A stretch of DNA of 64,000 bases from Grammothele lineata (taxonomy: Eukaryota > Basidiomycota > Agaricomycetes > Polyporales > Polyporaceae), in NCBI GenBank assembly GCA_002150815.3, contig NDFF03000075.1, positions 62,001 to 126,000 on the forward strand. Direction: 5' to 3'. The notes below the pieces were generated by a model. The model worked only from the letters and a program-made list of their open reading frames with translations, was not told the origin of the DNA and made no database searches. Of the stretch, positions 25,274 through 37,548 are shown in pieces (position 1 is the stretch's first letter; the number at the start of each line of letters is the position of its first letter). The translations under genes and the position numbers were made by a program.

Positions 25274-27322
25274 CTATTGGTCGTCGTCTTCGAAGCAGAG
25301 GTTAGCATCGGGGAACTGGGCCTTGATGACTTCCCAGAGCCAGTACATTGGCGAACCAAACGTGATGTCAGAGGCGTCGGTTGGACCGGTGCCACTGGTG
25401 AGGAGGGCAACGAACTTGCCGAGGACATCGACGATTACGGATCCAGAGTCCCCACGCCTGGAGAATGGGCCGGCGTCGTTATCATAGCGGTAGACTGCTG
25501 CTTCCACCGAATCGCGGCTGCCTAGGGGGTAGTAACGGCGAACATGAGACTCGAAGCCATTCAAACAACCAATCGTGGTGAGCGTGGCGAGGCCTCGTTT
25601 TACGACGTATCGCATTGGGTGGCCTTGGTGGTCTATGTTGTTTGGTGTTCGTATTTCATTGGTAGAGAGAATACCTCGGAGCTTGAGGAGCCGTTCGGCT
25701 GGACAATCGAAATCGGACGGCGGATGAACACGAGGGTATATCAAGCTGATGAACTTAGCGGTGTCGATCTCAGGACCTATGGTATGAACAGTTAAATTGG
25801 ACGTCTTTAGTGAGACAGATTAGCACGCACCTAAATCGAGCACGTTGCCCCTGAAGTTCTGCATGAACTTCTTGTTGTCAAGCTTGATGACGCAAACATC
25901 CTTGGTATAGCTGTAAGGAGTGGCGGAGACGCTGAGGGGAGGTGCCCAGACAACATATCCGATGATCCTGTCCTTCGGCTTCGTCCACTGCTTTTTCACC
26001 TTCACGAAGAACTTCTTCAGCTCCTCGATTGCCGCCCGTGTCTTGTTCAACTCGGTTTGTGTCTCCATCAGCTCACGTGCCGCTTGCCCAGCGTAAGGGC
26101 CACCACCCTGCGACCTCGCCGTTAACACCGGAAGCCGCTTCTCCAAGACTCCGACCGCGTTGTTCAGGATGCCGATATAGCCCTGAATGGATATGAGGAA
26201 ATTTGTGAAAGCCCTGGTGCCCATGAGGACGACCTTCCTCTTTGGTCCGGCTTTGTGGGTGCAGTTAATGTTGTACTCAATCTCCTCAGTAAAATGAACG
26301 TACCGAGGTAGGAGTACAGGTTATTACCCTCGTCTTCAAGGAATAGGACGTGGCGGGCGGTGACGGCATAAAGATCGTTACCCGCCTTGAAGTAGAATCC
26401 CATTGTTCCCTGGCACTTGAGCGTCTTCAAGCCAGCGATAGGTAGGCCAAGTGCAGTAGTCAGGGGGTCGATGACAGCCTTAAGGGGATCGAGATCTGAG
26501 ACGGGTGCGAACAGTTCTGGACCACTGAAGCCTCTAACCACCGATTCACGATACGCAACATCGACGTCAGAAATGCCGCGCTCTTTGAGGAGATCGAGGA
26601 TTTCATTGGACGAATGGAACGCAGCCTCGCCAGTGAGAGTATCAGGCAAGACCCCCACCCAAATCGTGACGGGAGTGGTGACGACTGTCCCGTACGGGGC
26701 GACGTTGATGTCAACATCCTCGATGCCCTCATCATCCTCTTCGTGGTCTTCGTGGTCTTCGTCCTTGTCACTCTCATCGTCTTCGTTCTCATCGACCCAG
26801 CTGAAACGGGCAAGGTCGACGGACGAATGCCGGATGTCTCGCTTGTCGAGGAGTTCAACAACCTTGGAACGAATGTCAGTCCACATATTACCGTGCCTTG
26901 GGAATGCTACGGACGTTAGAACGAATAGTAGCCCACACATTATTCTCGCAGAGCTTTTGATGTTCGTACACTGGCAAAAGCCTCATGGTGCGAAGATTTT
27001 GCTCTGGCCCCGAGGGCGCTGTGAAGACATCCTTGGACGTTCGGAAGATTAACTTGGGACCCCGGCGTCTGGGGCCCCGAATACCGAAATAGTAAAGGTG
27101 GGCCTCGAGCTTGGGGACATCATAGCAAGAGGACTCGGCGGAAGGAACGTCCGAGTCCTCCCAGAGATTGCTGTAGTCTGAGGAATAGTCTGGGTCTCTG
27201 TGGTCAGATAGGGGCCCATTGCTAATCTCCTTAGCGTACGCAGCGCACTGCTTGTCAAATGCTGGTGATAGGACGTGCAGGTCCAAGGTATCGTCCACTA
27301 GAAGAGGAGACGAGTAGGTCAA
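25274..27322 (-). CDS. Trypsin-fold (S1-like) protein without signal peptide
   Basis: Exons end at TAG 25274-25276: 25776-25274, 26250-25831, 26862-26304, and a 5' exon ending at 26915. The C-terminal 380 residues read as a chymotrypsin-like fold: His in LYAVTARHVLF, a possible catalytic Asp in DVCVIKLDNKKF, and the nucleophile in SRRGDSGSVIVD. The N-terminal half carries a very acidic run (WVDENEDDESDKDEDHED) and no signal peptide, so the protein is probably intracellular. A predicted coiled coil (ELMETQTELNKTRAAIEEL) is inserted between the His and Asp regions. The true start is unresolved: the frame is open back to a TAA near 27380 without an in-frame ATG, so a small 5' exon is probably missing. 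The intron at 26863-26914 is discussed among the findings. Confidence 0.7.
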
Positions 27323-27527
27323 TATGGAAGGAGGCCGATGAAACGCAGAAGAACTTGCTTGGGTGGTTTTCAGACATTGCGCTTAGAGAGCTCGGCTGAA
27401 GAAGTGCGGTGAGAGTCAGAAATGGCAGCCAGAAAAGGCGAGGACCCGCCCTTTACGTCATCCTCCCGTCTAGTGGTGCGCGGTATGGGCGTGCCTATTA
27501 CAGGGAGCCTATTAAGGGGACGCCGGC

Positions 27528-30022
27528 ATGCCTTCCTTCGTCTGCTCCGCCCAGGCGTCCTACAAAAAGCTCCCCGGTCTCCTCGAGCTCACAAGCTCTC
27601 ACTTTCAATGGACAAAGTCTGGTGACAAGACGCCCGCGGTCAAGGTTCCTCATGCTGAGGTGGCCTGTAAGTCGCTGTCCACCTCTGCCCATACGACCCT
27701 GACCGTCGAGTCGCATCCCTCCCCTTGCTCCGGCGTATATGTCGTCCCTCCGTCATCTATGCAGCCCTATCGCGCAGCAAGGTCGGTGCTGCGCAGGTCC
27801 GTCTGAAGATCGGGCTTGTCAGCGACGAGGCTGGTCACAACTTCACCTTCACGTCTCCCCAAGCCACCGCGCTCTCCGAGCGAGGCAAGTTTGAGGCTGA
27901 GCTCACTGCTATCATCGCGCGGAACCAATCCGGCGGTAGTGCACCTCCTCCAGTGACCGCAACGCCCGTGCAGGCGAAAGCCATTCCACCCCATGTCGCC
28001 GCCTCCACCCCAGGTCCGGGCACGCCACACGGCACCGCGACGCCTGTCCGCCCTCTCCCTGCTCTGTCTCGCACGTCAACACCACGCACTGCGTCGGTTG
28101 CGAGCGACACCCACGCGTCAGGGACTCCTGTAGGCAACGATCCGACAAACGATTTCAGGTTGCGGAAAAAGGTGTTGTTGAACACACCGGACTTGGCGCA
28201 GCTTCACCGGGAGCTGGTCATGGGAGGGCAAATTTCAGAGAATGAGTTCTGGGAAGGGCGAGAAGTGATTATACGTTATGAATTCGTGTGTACTTTTCAT
28301 TGTCTGACGCGCGTGCGTCCTCTATTAGCACCTTTTGCTGGCCCAGGCGGCGGCGGAAAGCCAGAAGCGTGGCAAGCCAGGCCAGTTGGTTGATCCCCGA
28401 CCGCAATCTGTCAACGGAGAGGTCAAGATTGTCATAACCCCTCAGCTGGTACATGACATCTTCGAAGAGTTCCCCATCGTTTCGAGAGCATATAACGACA
28501 ACGTCCCGAACAAGGTGACACCTCTACGCATTCTTTCGCCCTCTCTTTCTGACGCCCGCGAAGTTATCTGAAGCAGAATTCTGGAGTCGTTACTTCCAAT
28601 CCAAGCTCTTTAACGCACATCGCGCGTCCATTCGTTCATCCGCGGCTCAGCACGTGGTAAAGGATGATCCAATATTCGACAAGTATTTAGAGAAAGATGA
28701 CGATGGTGGGATGCCTAGATCATAGCTTACGATAAGAATGCTGATCAGCTGGTGCAGAGTTGGAACCTCGAAAGCTCCGGGAGGAAAGAGTCGACATCTT
28801 CATTGACCTAGGGGCTACGTCCGTAGACCATGACGAGGTGCTGCAGCGTGCGTGTGTTGGCCTGGCTAATGCTGACGTCTCTACAGACCGGCAATGAGAA
28901 GGATGTCACGATGCAAGCAGGAAAACAGCGAGCAGTATTGCCGCTCATCAGGAAGTTCAACGAACATTCTACTCGACTGCTTGATACGGCTTTGTACGAG
29001 GTTTCTCCGGCTGTACCATTGCGCCGACTCATGAGCATGGCAGGGGTGGACCTTCTGCGAAGCGGAGACGTTTGGATGAAGGAGATTCGGAAGTAAGTTT
29101 TTCGGTAGCTACAGTAAAGTGCCACTCTCATCAGCTTTGTAGCGCTACTCGCAGCTAGACCTGGAAGACCTGCACGACAATGAAATGTCAGCCGGCATAA
29201 TACTAAACATGCAGGATAGGCAGCGGTACTTCGATGGTCGAGCGAATGGGACGGATGCGGATGGGGCAACGACGAAGGTTTGTCTCTTTTTCTTGCCCAG
29301 AGCTGATCTATTAGTTGACGTGAGTACAGCATGTTGACTTCCGAGATGCATTACGACAAACCAAGGCTGCTACACGAGACTGGTCGACAAATCTCGTACA
29401 GGTTAGTGATACACACGACCACGATCTGGTCACCAATAACCATGTTGCACGCCAGCTCAAGATAGAGCGAAAAGCCGGGGACTCCGCACTCATCGCCATG
29501 ACGCAGAACGTCTCTAGCCGGTTAGACGTCAAGACACGTAAACGTACGAGCACCCATGCCCTCCCACAAGCGTACGCTTACCTTTTTATTCACTAGATGA
29601 GATGCCCGATGGCCTTTTCCGGCAGATGACGACGTGCCAGACGGCAGCGAATGAGTTTCTTCGACAATTCTGGTTGGCGATCTACCCACCTCCAAACGAG
29701 TCACAAGCACTCTCTGTCGCCACGCCTGCTCAGAAGGCAGCGAAGGCAGCGAAGATGGCAGGCTATTTGGCGAAAACACACGAGAAGGTGGATGCGCTTG
29801 TGGCGGCGGCGCGACAGGAGGGTGCCGACCCGGCGCGAGTGCATGTGGTAAGTGGATCTATCTAGACTCTGGCATTCTGCTACTGCCCCTGGCGGCGACC
29901 CTGGGGCGTGAGAAGTTGACCTTTTGTTGCCCCTATAGGCCATGAAGCCCATTCTGGACGCTGTAGACAAGGCGTTGGAGTTCTGGCGGGTGAAGAGCTC
30001 GAAGGGACAGGGCGTGCGATGA
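27528..30022 (+). CDS. TFB1: TFIIH subunit Tfb1/p62
   Basis: Eleven exons encode about 628 residues. The N-terminal PH-like domain (SSHFQWTKSG, VRLKIGLVS) binds activators and repair factors. Two BSD domains follow, with FWEGREHLLLAQ and LSEAEFWSRYFQSKLF, then the family block VDIFIDLGATSVDHDE and a helical C-terminus (DAVDKALEFWRVKSSKG). Tfb1 is a core TFIIH subunit acting in RNA polymerase II initiation and nucleotide excision repair in the nucleus. All junctions close in phase except exon 6 to exon 7: exon 6 ends at 29092 with two codon bases, yet exon 7 continues in frame directly after TAG 29140-29142, one base short. The remaining exons are normal, so the gene is probably functional. 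The start lies about 150-200 bp from the divergent neighbour. Confidence 0.88.
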
Positions 30023-30976
30023 GCGTTGGTTTGCGGCCCTGTGTGCATAGTAGAGATCACGGACTCTCGCACTCATTATTTTGCAGGCTACCATACATGT
30101 CGCCGGTGGTATCACCGTCACGTTTAATCCGACCGCATCTGACATTAGTTGTTACGGATTTAAGAGAGGCAGATGCGTGTGATTCGCATCGTGCGTCCCC
30201 ACCAAGGGTGTTGCCACAGAATTCATATTCACCCCCAGCCTTGCTTCAACCGGCCTTGCGGCGCCCGCCCATGTGGCTTGATTGACGTATATGACATGGG
30301 CTGGCCGTGCGCTGATCTATTCGCACCACTCCTGGAGGCCCAAATTCAATGATCATCACAAAGACAAACCACACGGCGGGTATCGAAACGCTTCCCCTGG
30401 CGCTCTTCTTGACACCGGTGAGCTTCTCGTTCCATTTCATCCCAAGGCCGCTTATAGATCTAATTGCTGTCTCTCCTCTAGTAGAAAGTTGCATGCCTGT
30501 AGTGCGTAGTGTCATCAAAGTACAGTCAACGGCGCCAACTATGAAAGGGCCGTCCTAGTGGTGTCCACTGGCACAACAAAGACATGAAAGAAGTCCGTTT
30601 TACGTTGTTGCAATGCACAGTACAGCGTCGCCCTCGGCCCCGTATGATACATCTATAATTGGTGATTAAAGTGATCAGACAGCCTGGAGCACGCGCGCGC
30701 CGATGCTCGAGGCCGACAGAAGTTTATCGCAATCAGGCCGCCCGAATGGACTATAACATCCCGGAGACATTCACTCGATCCACGTCGTTCCGCTTTGTCC
30801 TGTCGCATCCGCCTCCACTTTCCTCAAGCCCATCCGCTCGGCCATGCCATCCGCGCATCTGGGACCATCGACCTCAAACGTAGTGGGTAAGGGTTGCATT
30901 CCATTTCATAGACTGAGCCGAACTTTGCACGGCATGCTCACGATCATGCTCAGAGGCTACGGCCGTGCGCCCACCT
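30023..30976. other. Intergenic region between TFB1 and the DUF4436 gene
   Basis: This 0.95-kb gap between two plus-strand genes holds only short frames with no motif or splice logic. Its last 150 bp are C/T-rich and fit a promoter and leader. An upstream exon of the DUF4436 gene cannot be excluded. Confidence 0.35.
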
Positions 30977-32759
30977 ATGTGGTCCCACCAGCGGACGGAC
31001 ACGACGCTGGTATTGTCTGAGGATGCGCTCATATCCCCCGAATCCTCCCGTTCGTACGACACTCCGCCCGTCACCGCTCAAGTGCTGTTGGAAAGGAGAG
31101 GTTCGCCCATGGAGATGCTCCCGAACGAATGGCAGAAGGAGCCATCCGAAGACTCGATGTCGATGAACGAGCGCATCAAGGGGTGGGCTCAGCGCCTTGC
31201 TGTCTACGACACGAAGTACTACCACTGGCTCAAGGACCGCTCGCCGTGGGTCGTAGCGTTCGTGCTGTGCTTGATCGTCGGATGCAGCATTGGCGTAGGG
31301 TGGTCTCTCCGTCTGAAGACTTTCAATATTGCAGATGGGGCGGAAATGCACGATGCGGTCGTGGGTGTCAACTTCTTTTGCGGTCGTCATTTCGAAGTGC
31401 AGGATTGTGGACGCTTACGATGCCTGTTGGGTGTGCAAATAGGTTCAGCTTTCTGCCAACCTCGTCGACGTTGACCCATCCGGCCAGATTATGACCCTCG
31501 ACTGGACAATCGACTACAATTGCGAGGAGATCGGCTGTCCCGATGTTGACATCTACTTCGACGCGTGCGTCCGACTGCTGTTACGTTCGTTTTTGAACCG
31601 TAGAAGATTAATGTCTGTTTTCCTGCAGGAACACGCTCAGAAACGCGGCGAACAATCCTGGACCACAAAACAACGACAAACCCGACCCCATATTCTCGAT
31701 AGATGGAGACAGGGCACTGGCGGCAAAGAACAGCACGGACCGCAGATCAAGCTCTCTCATGTTCCGCACGGATGTGGCCATCTCGAATGCGAACACTCAT
31801 CGCACACTTCAGTCGTACCCATATGATAAGTAAGCAACTAGCTTGGGAATTATAGAGCGTGCAACTAATTATCTTAACACTAGGTACGCTACCCAGCTCG
31901 TGTTTTTTGCGGAACGGTCCGATTCGAACGCCAGTGTGAGCGTCGCAATTGTGAAGACTACGGGGATCGCTGTGTGAGTGACATGAGCTAGGCACGGTGA
32001 CCCCGTTACCCTAACCTAGACATCCAGCGGGTTTAATGTGCAACTGCAAAATACCTCAGACCCTCACGACAACTTCCAAACGCTGATTAAAAACATTGAG
32101 GTGACGCGTGGGCCGGTCGTTCGTCTATATGCCATCTTCATCGTCCTCGTCATCTGTAGGTATCTCGTCGTTAACGGCGCGGTATCAGCTTCTGACTGGG
32201 ATTGCCTTCCAACAGGGCTAGTGACGCTAACATTCATGGCCACCTGTCTGATGTGCGTCTTCTTCGGGAAAGGCATATCATCGGGGGTGCTCGTCCTGCC
32301 GATGGGCACTCTCTTTGCGTTCACCCAGCTCCGTTCCACACTCCCCGGCGCGCCTGAAGGTTTTGGTACGTGCAGATCTCTTTCATACGCTGACCGTGAC
32401 ATTAACGTGGAATTCGGAACTTAGGGGCAGTTCTCGGTGAGCTGCTTTCACGCATGTTCGCCATGATGGCATGCCAACGTTATGATTTACCTTAGATTTC
32501 GTTGGCCTGTTGCCTTGTCTCGCGATTCTTACATTTTGCGTACGTGCTGCTCCATATTGCATTGCCTGTGGTTTCGTTGTCGCCGATGATATACGCTGAC
32601 TCCGTCCGACCCGCTCGACAGTCGATCTTCATGACAGCCATATTCCTCCTCCGCAATCCCGAGCACGACTTGCCGCAGTGGCTCAAGGAGAGCTCCTACG
32701 GCGCGCAACATAAACCTGAGTCGTACTATGGTAAAGGGCACGCGAAGACGTTGTCTTGA
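30977..32759 (+). CDS. DUF4436-domain multispanning membrane protein
   Basis: Nine exons (30977-31360, 31443-31564, 31629-31829, 31884-31973, 32028-32155, 32216-32365, 32425-32436, 32496-32539, 32622-32759) close in phase to 422 residues. A cytosolic Ser-rich N-terminus precedes a first membrane span (WVVAFVLCLIVGCSIGVGW), a roughly 200-residue likely lumenal or extracellular domain, and three more hydrophobic segments (AIFIVLVI..., TLTFMATCLMCVFF, FVGLLPCLAILTFC) before a hydrophilic tail. The organisation and the VDVDPSGQIM and SYPYDKYATQLVFFAE blocks match DUF4436, a fungal family of unknown function. Exon 7 is only 12 nt. The ATG at 30977 is the first in frame after an upstream GTG; a longer N-terminus is possible. 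Confidence 0.8.
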
Positions 32760-33014
32760 AGGATGACGGCGCATGAACAGTTCGAGTTCTTGAGAACGAT
32801 GCATAACTTATCAGACGTTCATAACTAATCCTATCATATGTCATGTTGTTCGAGAAGGGTAGTAATTTATAATTGCGAGAGCGTATGTTCCTCTCGGCTG
32901 CTGCGTGTCATCATGTGCACGAGAAACATAATGATATCCAATTAGGTAGCAATGTCCAACAAACAGTAGCGTAGAATACATGCACTCGGTCGATGCGAAC
33001 TGAGAGCTGGATGC

Positions 33015-35905
33015 TCAGCCGCCGTACGGGCTCGGTTTTCGCTCCAGGTGCGAGTTCGACGAGCCCGAGCACTCGTACAGAGTGAACATAACCAGCAGGT
33101 GCAGCGCTATGGCGTACAGTATGAATGCGGTCCGCGTCCGACGGTTGCCGAGAATAGCACGTGTCAGCACGAGTACCCCGCGTTCTAGGACGTTGAGCGA
33201 CTCGTACGCCCGTGTGGCTTCCTGTGAATTGGAAAGCGATTAGGTAACGATGTTGTAATGCCGTAATGGAACGCAAGAGGTGCTCACTCTGCCACGGAAC
33301 GCTTGGAAGGGGTTCATTGCTTCCTCACTAGCATCATCGTTAGGAGATTACCCAAGAGTTATGGTATACGGAAACTACGCACTATCTGGCGCGGTATTTG
33401 CTCATATCATCGGGCCGTCCAGCTGCGTTTGACGGCATAGGGTCGAGTGTTGATGGCCGGGCCGCAGCATCTTCTCGGTAACTTTGCATGTAGCGGACCT
33501 TCTCGTAGAGTTTTAGGTTGTCAGCTTGGAGGCTCTTCACCTCAGCGCGCAGTTCGGAGATGATGTTAAACTGCTTTCGTAGTTCCTGCAAGATTAAAGT
33601 AAGTAATAGGCAGCGCAAGGGGAGGCGAACACTCCGACCTCTTCCAGTTCAGCATTCCTCTGCCTAAACCGATCGCGCTGGCTGGTCACAATAGGCAATA
33701 TGGAGGTATCTGCTGACGGCGCGAACGGAATGGGTGTGCTCCTCGCAGATATATCCTAAACCAGAAGAACAAGATTAAGACTATGTGTGTTGAATCGACA
33801 GTAGTACGCACGGTTTTCTTGCCCAAATCGAGACCTGCAAGAACATCGGCAGGAGTCGACGTGCCGTTCGCCGGCGTGTGAGCACCACTAATGCCCCCAT
33901 CGGCCTTCCGCTGGTCCATCTGCAACAAGTCCGTCTCCAACTTTTCATTGAGCGCACGTTGCTTCTCCAACTCGGACTCCGTAGCCTCAAGTTGTAATTG
34001 GACCGACTGCAACGCAGTCTCCAGCTCCGCGTGCAGGATCTGCACACATTCTTGTTAATAGCAGTCCACTGTGCAGGAAAACCTGACGTACTCGAAACTT
34101 GGTAAGCTCCTCGAGAAGGCGCTTGTTTTTTGTGGCGAGTAGCACCTCAAGGGACTTCCCTTGTTGTGAGCTGAACTTCTGGGCGTTGGGATTGGGACTG
34201 GGTAGGTGTAGCCCTAGCGCGTCTCCGTTCAGATTGAGGTCATCCTCCACGTCGTCGTCGTCGTCGCCCTCCAGACCGGCGAACTCGACATACTACATGA
34301 AGAGGAAGTGAGCATGGAATACTCTCCACAACATTGATGATGAGAACCTTCATGATATCTAGCTCGCGTTTGATCTCATCGTAGTCCGAGTACTGCTTTA
34401 ACTTTGCCTTTAGTTGATCGACCTCCGTGCCCTTCTTCTGAATCTCACGACCGAGCTCGTCGAGCTTCTTCGAAGTAGCGACCTGTGCCTGCTCTGCAGC
34501 CGACTTCTGTGTTTCCAGTACCTGAGAAAGCCGGTCCGTCTCAGACTCCAGCTCTGCGATCTTGGACTCGTAGGCCTGAATCCTGTGATTTCATGTCGGC
34601 ATTGTAGAACATGAAGACGGTGTCCGCGAATGACATACTGCGCAGTGCCTTCGTGTCCACTCTTCATAGCCTCGATCTCGGCCCGAAGGAGCTCCTGCAT
34701 CGCGACGTCAGCGGTGGCCCGATTCGCTCGGTGAGACCAGGATCATACGTTACGACGCTCAACGGTGGCAACCCGGCTATTCGCATGTTCTAGGTCTGTG
34801 ACCATCATGTCGAGCTCGGCCAGTTTGGAGACAACTTCTTGATCTAGAACATCGTCAGCTCGGCGGATTCAGCCCATCCCTGCGAAGACATACCCTGTCG
34901 TTGGGAGTGATCGAGAAGCTTGGCCTGGTTGGACTCATGTGATAGTCGGAGGTCGCGGAGCTGATTCTTGGTCAACGCTAGCTGACGTTGAAGATCCTGC
35001 TCGCTGTCACTACGTATAAGTGTATAGTTACGACAGGTAACACACAACACGTACCGTTCCTCATAGTTTCGCATCTTCTCGTCATACGTCGCGTTAAGCT
35101 CGTTCTCCTTCTGGGTAACTTTCTCTTGGATGAGGTCTTCCATCTACGGAAAGTCAATATGCACGAAACGTAAACATGGTCAGTTCACTTGCCTTCTGCT
35201 CCAGTTGTTCCACGCGTGAATCTGCCTTCTTCTTTGCACTCTCCAACGAGGAGACCTCGTTCAGTCGCTTGCGTAGCTCAGCATTCTCGTCGCGAGCGCG
35301 TTGGAGCTCCGCCTCGAGTTCTCGTGCTTCTGCGACTTTGACGGTTTGGTCCTGTATACATGCTGTAGAGGTGGTATTGTGTAGCAGACCGAGTGAACGT
35401 ACTACTGCAGCCTCGAGGAGAGGGTAAGGGTCCGGTGCCTCCGCAAGAACTTTGTACACGTTCAGAAAGGCATTCTCCGCTGTCTTGGAACGCTTCGTCA
35501 AGTTGTCGATCTCCGTTTGGTATGCTGTTGTGGTAGGCGAAGTTATAGGCGCATGACACGGGCGAACGTGTCCGAGGCCGCGCACCTTTAAGCAGGCCCT
35601 TGAAAGCCGTCAGCTTCTCCTCGTCAGAGATCTTCCTGAACTCTAGCATGTACTACCTCAGGCCTATTCCGCCGACCTTCATAACACGGAACGTACCTTT
35701 GGTCCGATCCGCGAGTGCCTTGCGTCCCACCACGCTTTCCTTCTGGTTCTCTACGAGCTCAATGCCTTGAGCGTCAAGAGTCTTTTGCAGTTCGGAAAGG
35801 TTGATGTCTGCAGCCCCTCAGTGTGTTGGTCGCTGAGACATTCGTAAGGCACATACCCTTCCATGTTGCGAGAGCTCCAGAGAAGTTCTGCTCCGGTGCC
35901 GCCAT
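33015..35905 (-). CDS. COY1: Golgi coiled-coil protein CASP / Coy1
   Basis: Many short exons run from ATG 35903-35905 to TGA 33015-33017, giving roughly 680 residues. The N-terminus (MAAPEQNFSGALATWK) leads into near-continuous coiled coil. The C-terminal CASP signature is clear: KLYEKVRYMQSY, then MNPFQAFRGREATRAYESLN, LERGVLVLTRAILGNRRTR and a single C-terminal membrane anchor (TAFILYAIALHLLVMFTLYE). CASP/Coy1 is a tail-anchored golgin acting in intra-Golgi retrograde transport. The last three introns were traced exactly (for example the exon joining YRAR to YEEAMNPF). The start lies 350 bp from the divergent uS9m gene, suggesting a shared promoter. Internal exon borders are approximate. 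Confidence 0.88.
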
Positions 35906-36255
35906 GGCGGGGGCCAAGATCACGCTTTCACGGTTCCGTAGGTAGACGGCAGGAGCTTTAACGATGACAAGAGACCTGCTCCGTGAAGTTCACAGTGTCG
36001 AGAGGGATACACGTCGAGGACGTCGCGGAGGCCCACGTACGGCGGGCCGCGGTCACGGTGCGCGCTATGACGCCCTCGCAGTCGCGTCTGGAAGAGGCAG
36101 GAGAGTCACACGGCAATGAAAGTCTCGTCGCTGGCGCTTGGACGCGTCTGCTCGCTGTATCCGACAGCGAGCTCTGCCTGGCACGCGGACTCGGCCGTCG
36201 CTGGGCTCTTCCCTTCTCTCTTCTCTGCTGCTGCCCTAAGGCTCGCCCCTCCGCC
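35906..36255. promoter_or_regulatory. Bidirectional promoter, CASP / uS9m
   Basis: 350 bp separate the two divergent start codons. The plus frame of the ribosomal protein is open to 35983, but the first residues with mitochondrial-targeting character follow the ATG at 36256. No TATA box is evident. Confidence 0.45.
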
Positions 36256-37548
36256 ATGAACGCCGCAAGATACGTCGCCCGGCACGCGCTTCGGCCCCGC
36301 ACGTACGCCACGGCGGCATACGTTCCACCCGCCTCGATGGAGGGCTTCCGACGTCGCGCACCGCCTCCCCCTCCTCCTAAACCCGAGTCGCCCGCGTTCT
36401 ACACTGGCCGGCCGAATTACTACGACCAACTGTTCACGCTCGAAACTGCTGCTAAGCACACCCGCGCGGCGCTGCAACAACTCGAGCTCCTGCCCCTCCC
36501 CCGCTGGGCCCAGCAAAACCTCCCTCCGCTCCCGACGGCATGGAAGAACAAGCAAGACCTCAGCGAACTCATCAGTACCGAGCTCACCGTGTCACGCTAC
36601 CGCCGTCTGTTGGCGCAACTCAACCAGATGAACGAGTACCGCCGGCTTGCCGAGCTCGCTGGTCACATGGAGCTCGCGTCCCGCATTGCGCGCGTGCTGG
36701 ACATGTTCGAGCGCGACAACAAGGAGGCCATCCTCTCGAGGAAGCAGAATCCGGTCAAGTTTGACGAGTTTGGGCGGTCGTACACGACTGGGCGACGGAA
36801 GGAGAGCACAGCGCGGGCGTGGGTTATCGCGGTGCAACCCACTCCTGAGGAGCAGGCTGCTGCCTCTGCCCGAGCTGAGGCAGCCGCGCGAGAGGCAGAG
36901 GCTGCAAAGGCGGCTCCAGCTAAACCGGTCCTCGATCCCTTGTCGTCCTACCTGGACTCGCCGGAACCCCCAGTGGTACCCGACGTACCTGCTGTCCCCA
37001 TTCCTGGTTTCAAGGACGGCCCTCTGTCCAAACCTGCCGTCCCGGTGAAGGTCTCTACGACGAATATTCTCATCAACAACATTCCTCTCGCAGAATATTT
37101 GTAAGTCGTTATGTTCTGCCTCGATGCCTCTTGTGCTCAGCAGTTGTGTCCTGTAGCCCCCATGTATCCGACCGCGAACGCGTCGTGCGTCCATTCCGGA
37201 TTGCTGGCCTTATTGGTGCATACAATGTCTTCGCGCTTGTTCGTGGAGGCGGAAGCACGGGACAGAGCGGCGCGGTCACCCTTGCCATTGCCAAGGCACT
37301 GGCAGCTCACGCTCCTGACACCGAACCCTTGCTCCGTAAAGGTCAGTACTCCAGAAGCTTAACATCTCGTAACGACTAGACTAATGTTATGATCATTGTA
37401 GCAAAACTACTCAAGCGCGATCCTCGTATGGTGGAGAGGAAGAAAACGGGCCGTGCCAAAGCCCGCAAGGCGGTACGTTCTAGGATGCTTCTTGATGTAG
37501 TGGCTTCTCATCGTTCGCCTTCTACAGTACACTTGGGTCAAGCGGTGA
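36256..37548 (+). CDS. MRPS9: Mitochondrial ribosomal protein uS9m
   Basis: Four exons (36256-37100, 37157-37341, 37402-37472, 37528-37548) give 373 residues. The N-terminus (MNAARYVARHALRPRTYATA) is Arg/Ala-rich without acidic residues, typical of a mitochondrial presequence. A fungal-specific middle region precedes the conserved uS9 core: GRRKESTARAWV, ILINNIPLAEYL, GGGSTGQSGAVTLAIAKAL, LLKRDPRMVERKK, and the C-terminal YTWVKR, whose terminal Arg reaches toward the P-site tRNA in the S9 family. It is a structural component of the mitoribosome small subunit. The last exon is 21 nt including the stop. All splice sites are canonical and in phase. Confidence 0.93.
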
